From positions 1-40,565 of the forward strand of contig JANQFQ010000062.1 of the NCBI GenBank assembly GCA_028277765.1: 40,565 nucleotides of DNA. The letters are read 5' to 3'. Origin of the DNA: Desulfobacterales bacterium (GTDB lineage Bacteria; Desulfobacterota; Desulfobacteria; Desulfobacterales; SURF-7). This document shows positions 40,146 to 40,565 of the stretch, piece by piece. A program made the translations under genes and the position numbers. Every line of letters begins with the position of its first letter. Position 1 is the first letter of the stretch. The notes beneath the pieces are model-generated. The model had not been told where the DNA came from. It was given only the letters and a program-made list of their open reading frames with translations, and did no database searches.

Positions 40146-40565
40146 CTAGCTCCCCATCACTGCATTACTAAACGCCTCAATCCCCATACTCTCCACCATC
40201 CTGCCGATACGCTGCCGTTTTGAGTTCTCCTTGTAGTAATTAACCACCTTGCCAACGATCTTCTCGGCTTCTTCAGTTGAGACATCTTCGATCAAGATAT
40301 CCGCAAGCCTCGGTTTTACCGATCCCATGCCCCCGACCTGAATGGTCCACCCTTCTTCGGTCCCGTAAAGGGAAAGGTCTTTTATGCAGTTTTCAGCGCA
40401 CTGGATCTTGCACCCGCTAACACCCATTTTCATTTTGCTTGGAAGATCCATGCCGTGATATACCTCATCCAGCTTCATCCCCATCGCCAGGCTGTCCTGT
40501 TTCGCGAGCCTGCAAAAAGTTGTCCCAGGACAGGTCTTGATACTTCTGACGCAGAGACCTACTGC
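40146..40565 (-). CDS. Small sulfite/nitrite-reductase-type siroheme protein (N-terminus cut by window edge)
   Basis: The frame is open from the window edge to the stop at 40146 (139 residues visible). Siroheme/4Fe-4S ligands: CPGTTFC (Cys-x5-Cys) and GVSGCKIQCAENC (Cys-x3-Cys). This is the core of sulfite and nitrite reductases. The shape fits small assimilatory-type or P590-like proteins of sulfate reducers (about 220 residues). LPSKMKMGVSGC is family-typical. Apparent starts inside the visible part (such as 40484) are internal Met, not the real start. Confidence 0.85.
   Translation of the reverse strand, partial: AVGLCVRSIKTCPGTTFCRLAKQDSLAMGMKLDEVYHGMDLPSKMKMGVSGCKIQCAENCIKDLSLYGTEEGWTIQVGGMGSVKPRLADILIEDVSTEEAEKIVGKVVNYYKENSKRQRIGRMVESMGIEAFSNAVMGS

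Noticed and set aside
1..40565. tRNA genes, including selC (tRNA-Sec), and rRNA
   Set aside because: I looked through the larger intergenic gaps and saw no cloverleaf-like block or rRNA core sequence; a covariance-model scan would be decisive.

Overview
The window looks like a chromosomal segment of an anaerobic, probably sulfate-reducing member of the Desulfobacterota (Desulfobacterales-like). The basis is the combination of a complete Rnf complex, a flavodiiron protein with two rubredoxins and a ferredoxin, a siroheme sulfite-reductase-type fragment, a DUF3786 iron-sulfur protein, MobB and selenocysteine use. Base composition is moderate in GC, and most genes have clear purine-rich ribosome binding sites.

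Layout. 1-1604 (minus) is the N-terminal part of a phytoene-desaturase-like FAD oxidoreductase, cut by the window edge. 1.9-6.3 kb is an outer-membrane cluster of three exported beta-barrel proteins (plus) and a 5'-truncated paralog (minus), closed by a terminator at about 6336-6369. 6.5-9.4 kb holds a TolB/FlgO-like exported protein with FG-GAP repeats, a small lipoprotein and mobB. 9.5-13.2 kb pairs a bacterial actin-like ATPase with a membrane-anchored Amidase_2 protein, beside a divergent one-TM protein of unknown function. 13.25-18.6 kb is the rnfCDGEAB operon (minus), a ferredoxin:NAD ion-pumping complex. 18.9-23.2 kb has a small unknown protein, an IscU/NifU-like scaffold, three metallo-beta-lactamase-fold hydrolases of different subfamilies, and trmO.

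23.4-35.1 kb is the most interesting part. At 23378-23941 there is a peroxiredoxin-like gene interrupted by an in-frame TGA. The TGA is followed by a perfect 6-bp hairpin with a GGTCA loop, which I read as a selenoprotein with its bacterial SECIS element. At 33986-35074 is selD, with an in-frame TGA at the catalytic position and a similar hairpin at the same distance; it also carries a 13-residue tandem duplication. Between them lies a type I restriction-modification operon (minus): single-TRD hsdS-like gene, hsdM, rhuM-family gene, two-TRD hsdS, hsdR, YgjP-type metallopeptidase. It diverges from a ComEC-type MBL hydrolase gene. The 179-bp region between the two transcripts carries three copies of a 19-bp palindrome (RCATCA-N7-TGATGY), placed around a near-consensus promoter for the MBL gene and a likely promoter for the operon. 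This suggests joint repression of the R-M operon and the MBL protein, possibly as one defence unit.

35.1-38.1 kb (minus) is a tightly packed operon: DUF3786 iron-sulfur protein, a rubredoxin with an unusual Cys-X-Cys first ligand pair, a HEAT-like protein, and ArsE-, ArsF- and ArsG-like proteins that could form a thiol relay across the membrane. 38.4-40.6 kb (minus) has a ferredoxin, flavodiiron protein, canonical rubredoxin and a truncated siroheme sulfite/nitrite reductase-type protein: oxygen/NO detoxification and redox functions. Several intergenic spaces carry large palindromic repeats, including a perfect 34-bp inverted repeat at 19231-19397 with a diverged relative at 38139-38324. I found no rRNA, tRNA, CRISPR array, transposase or phage integrase.
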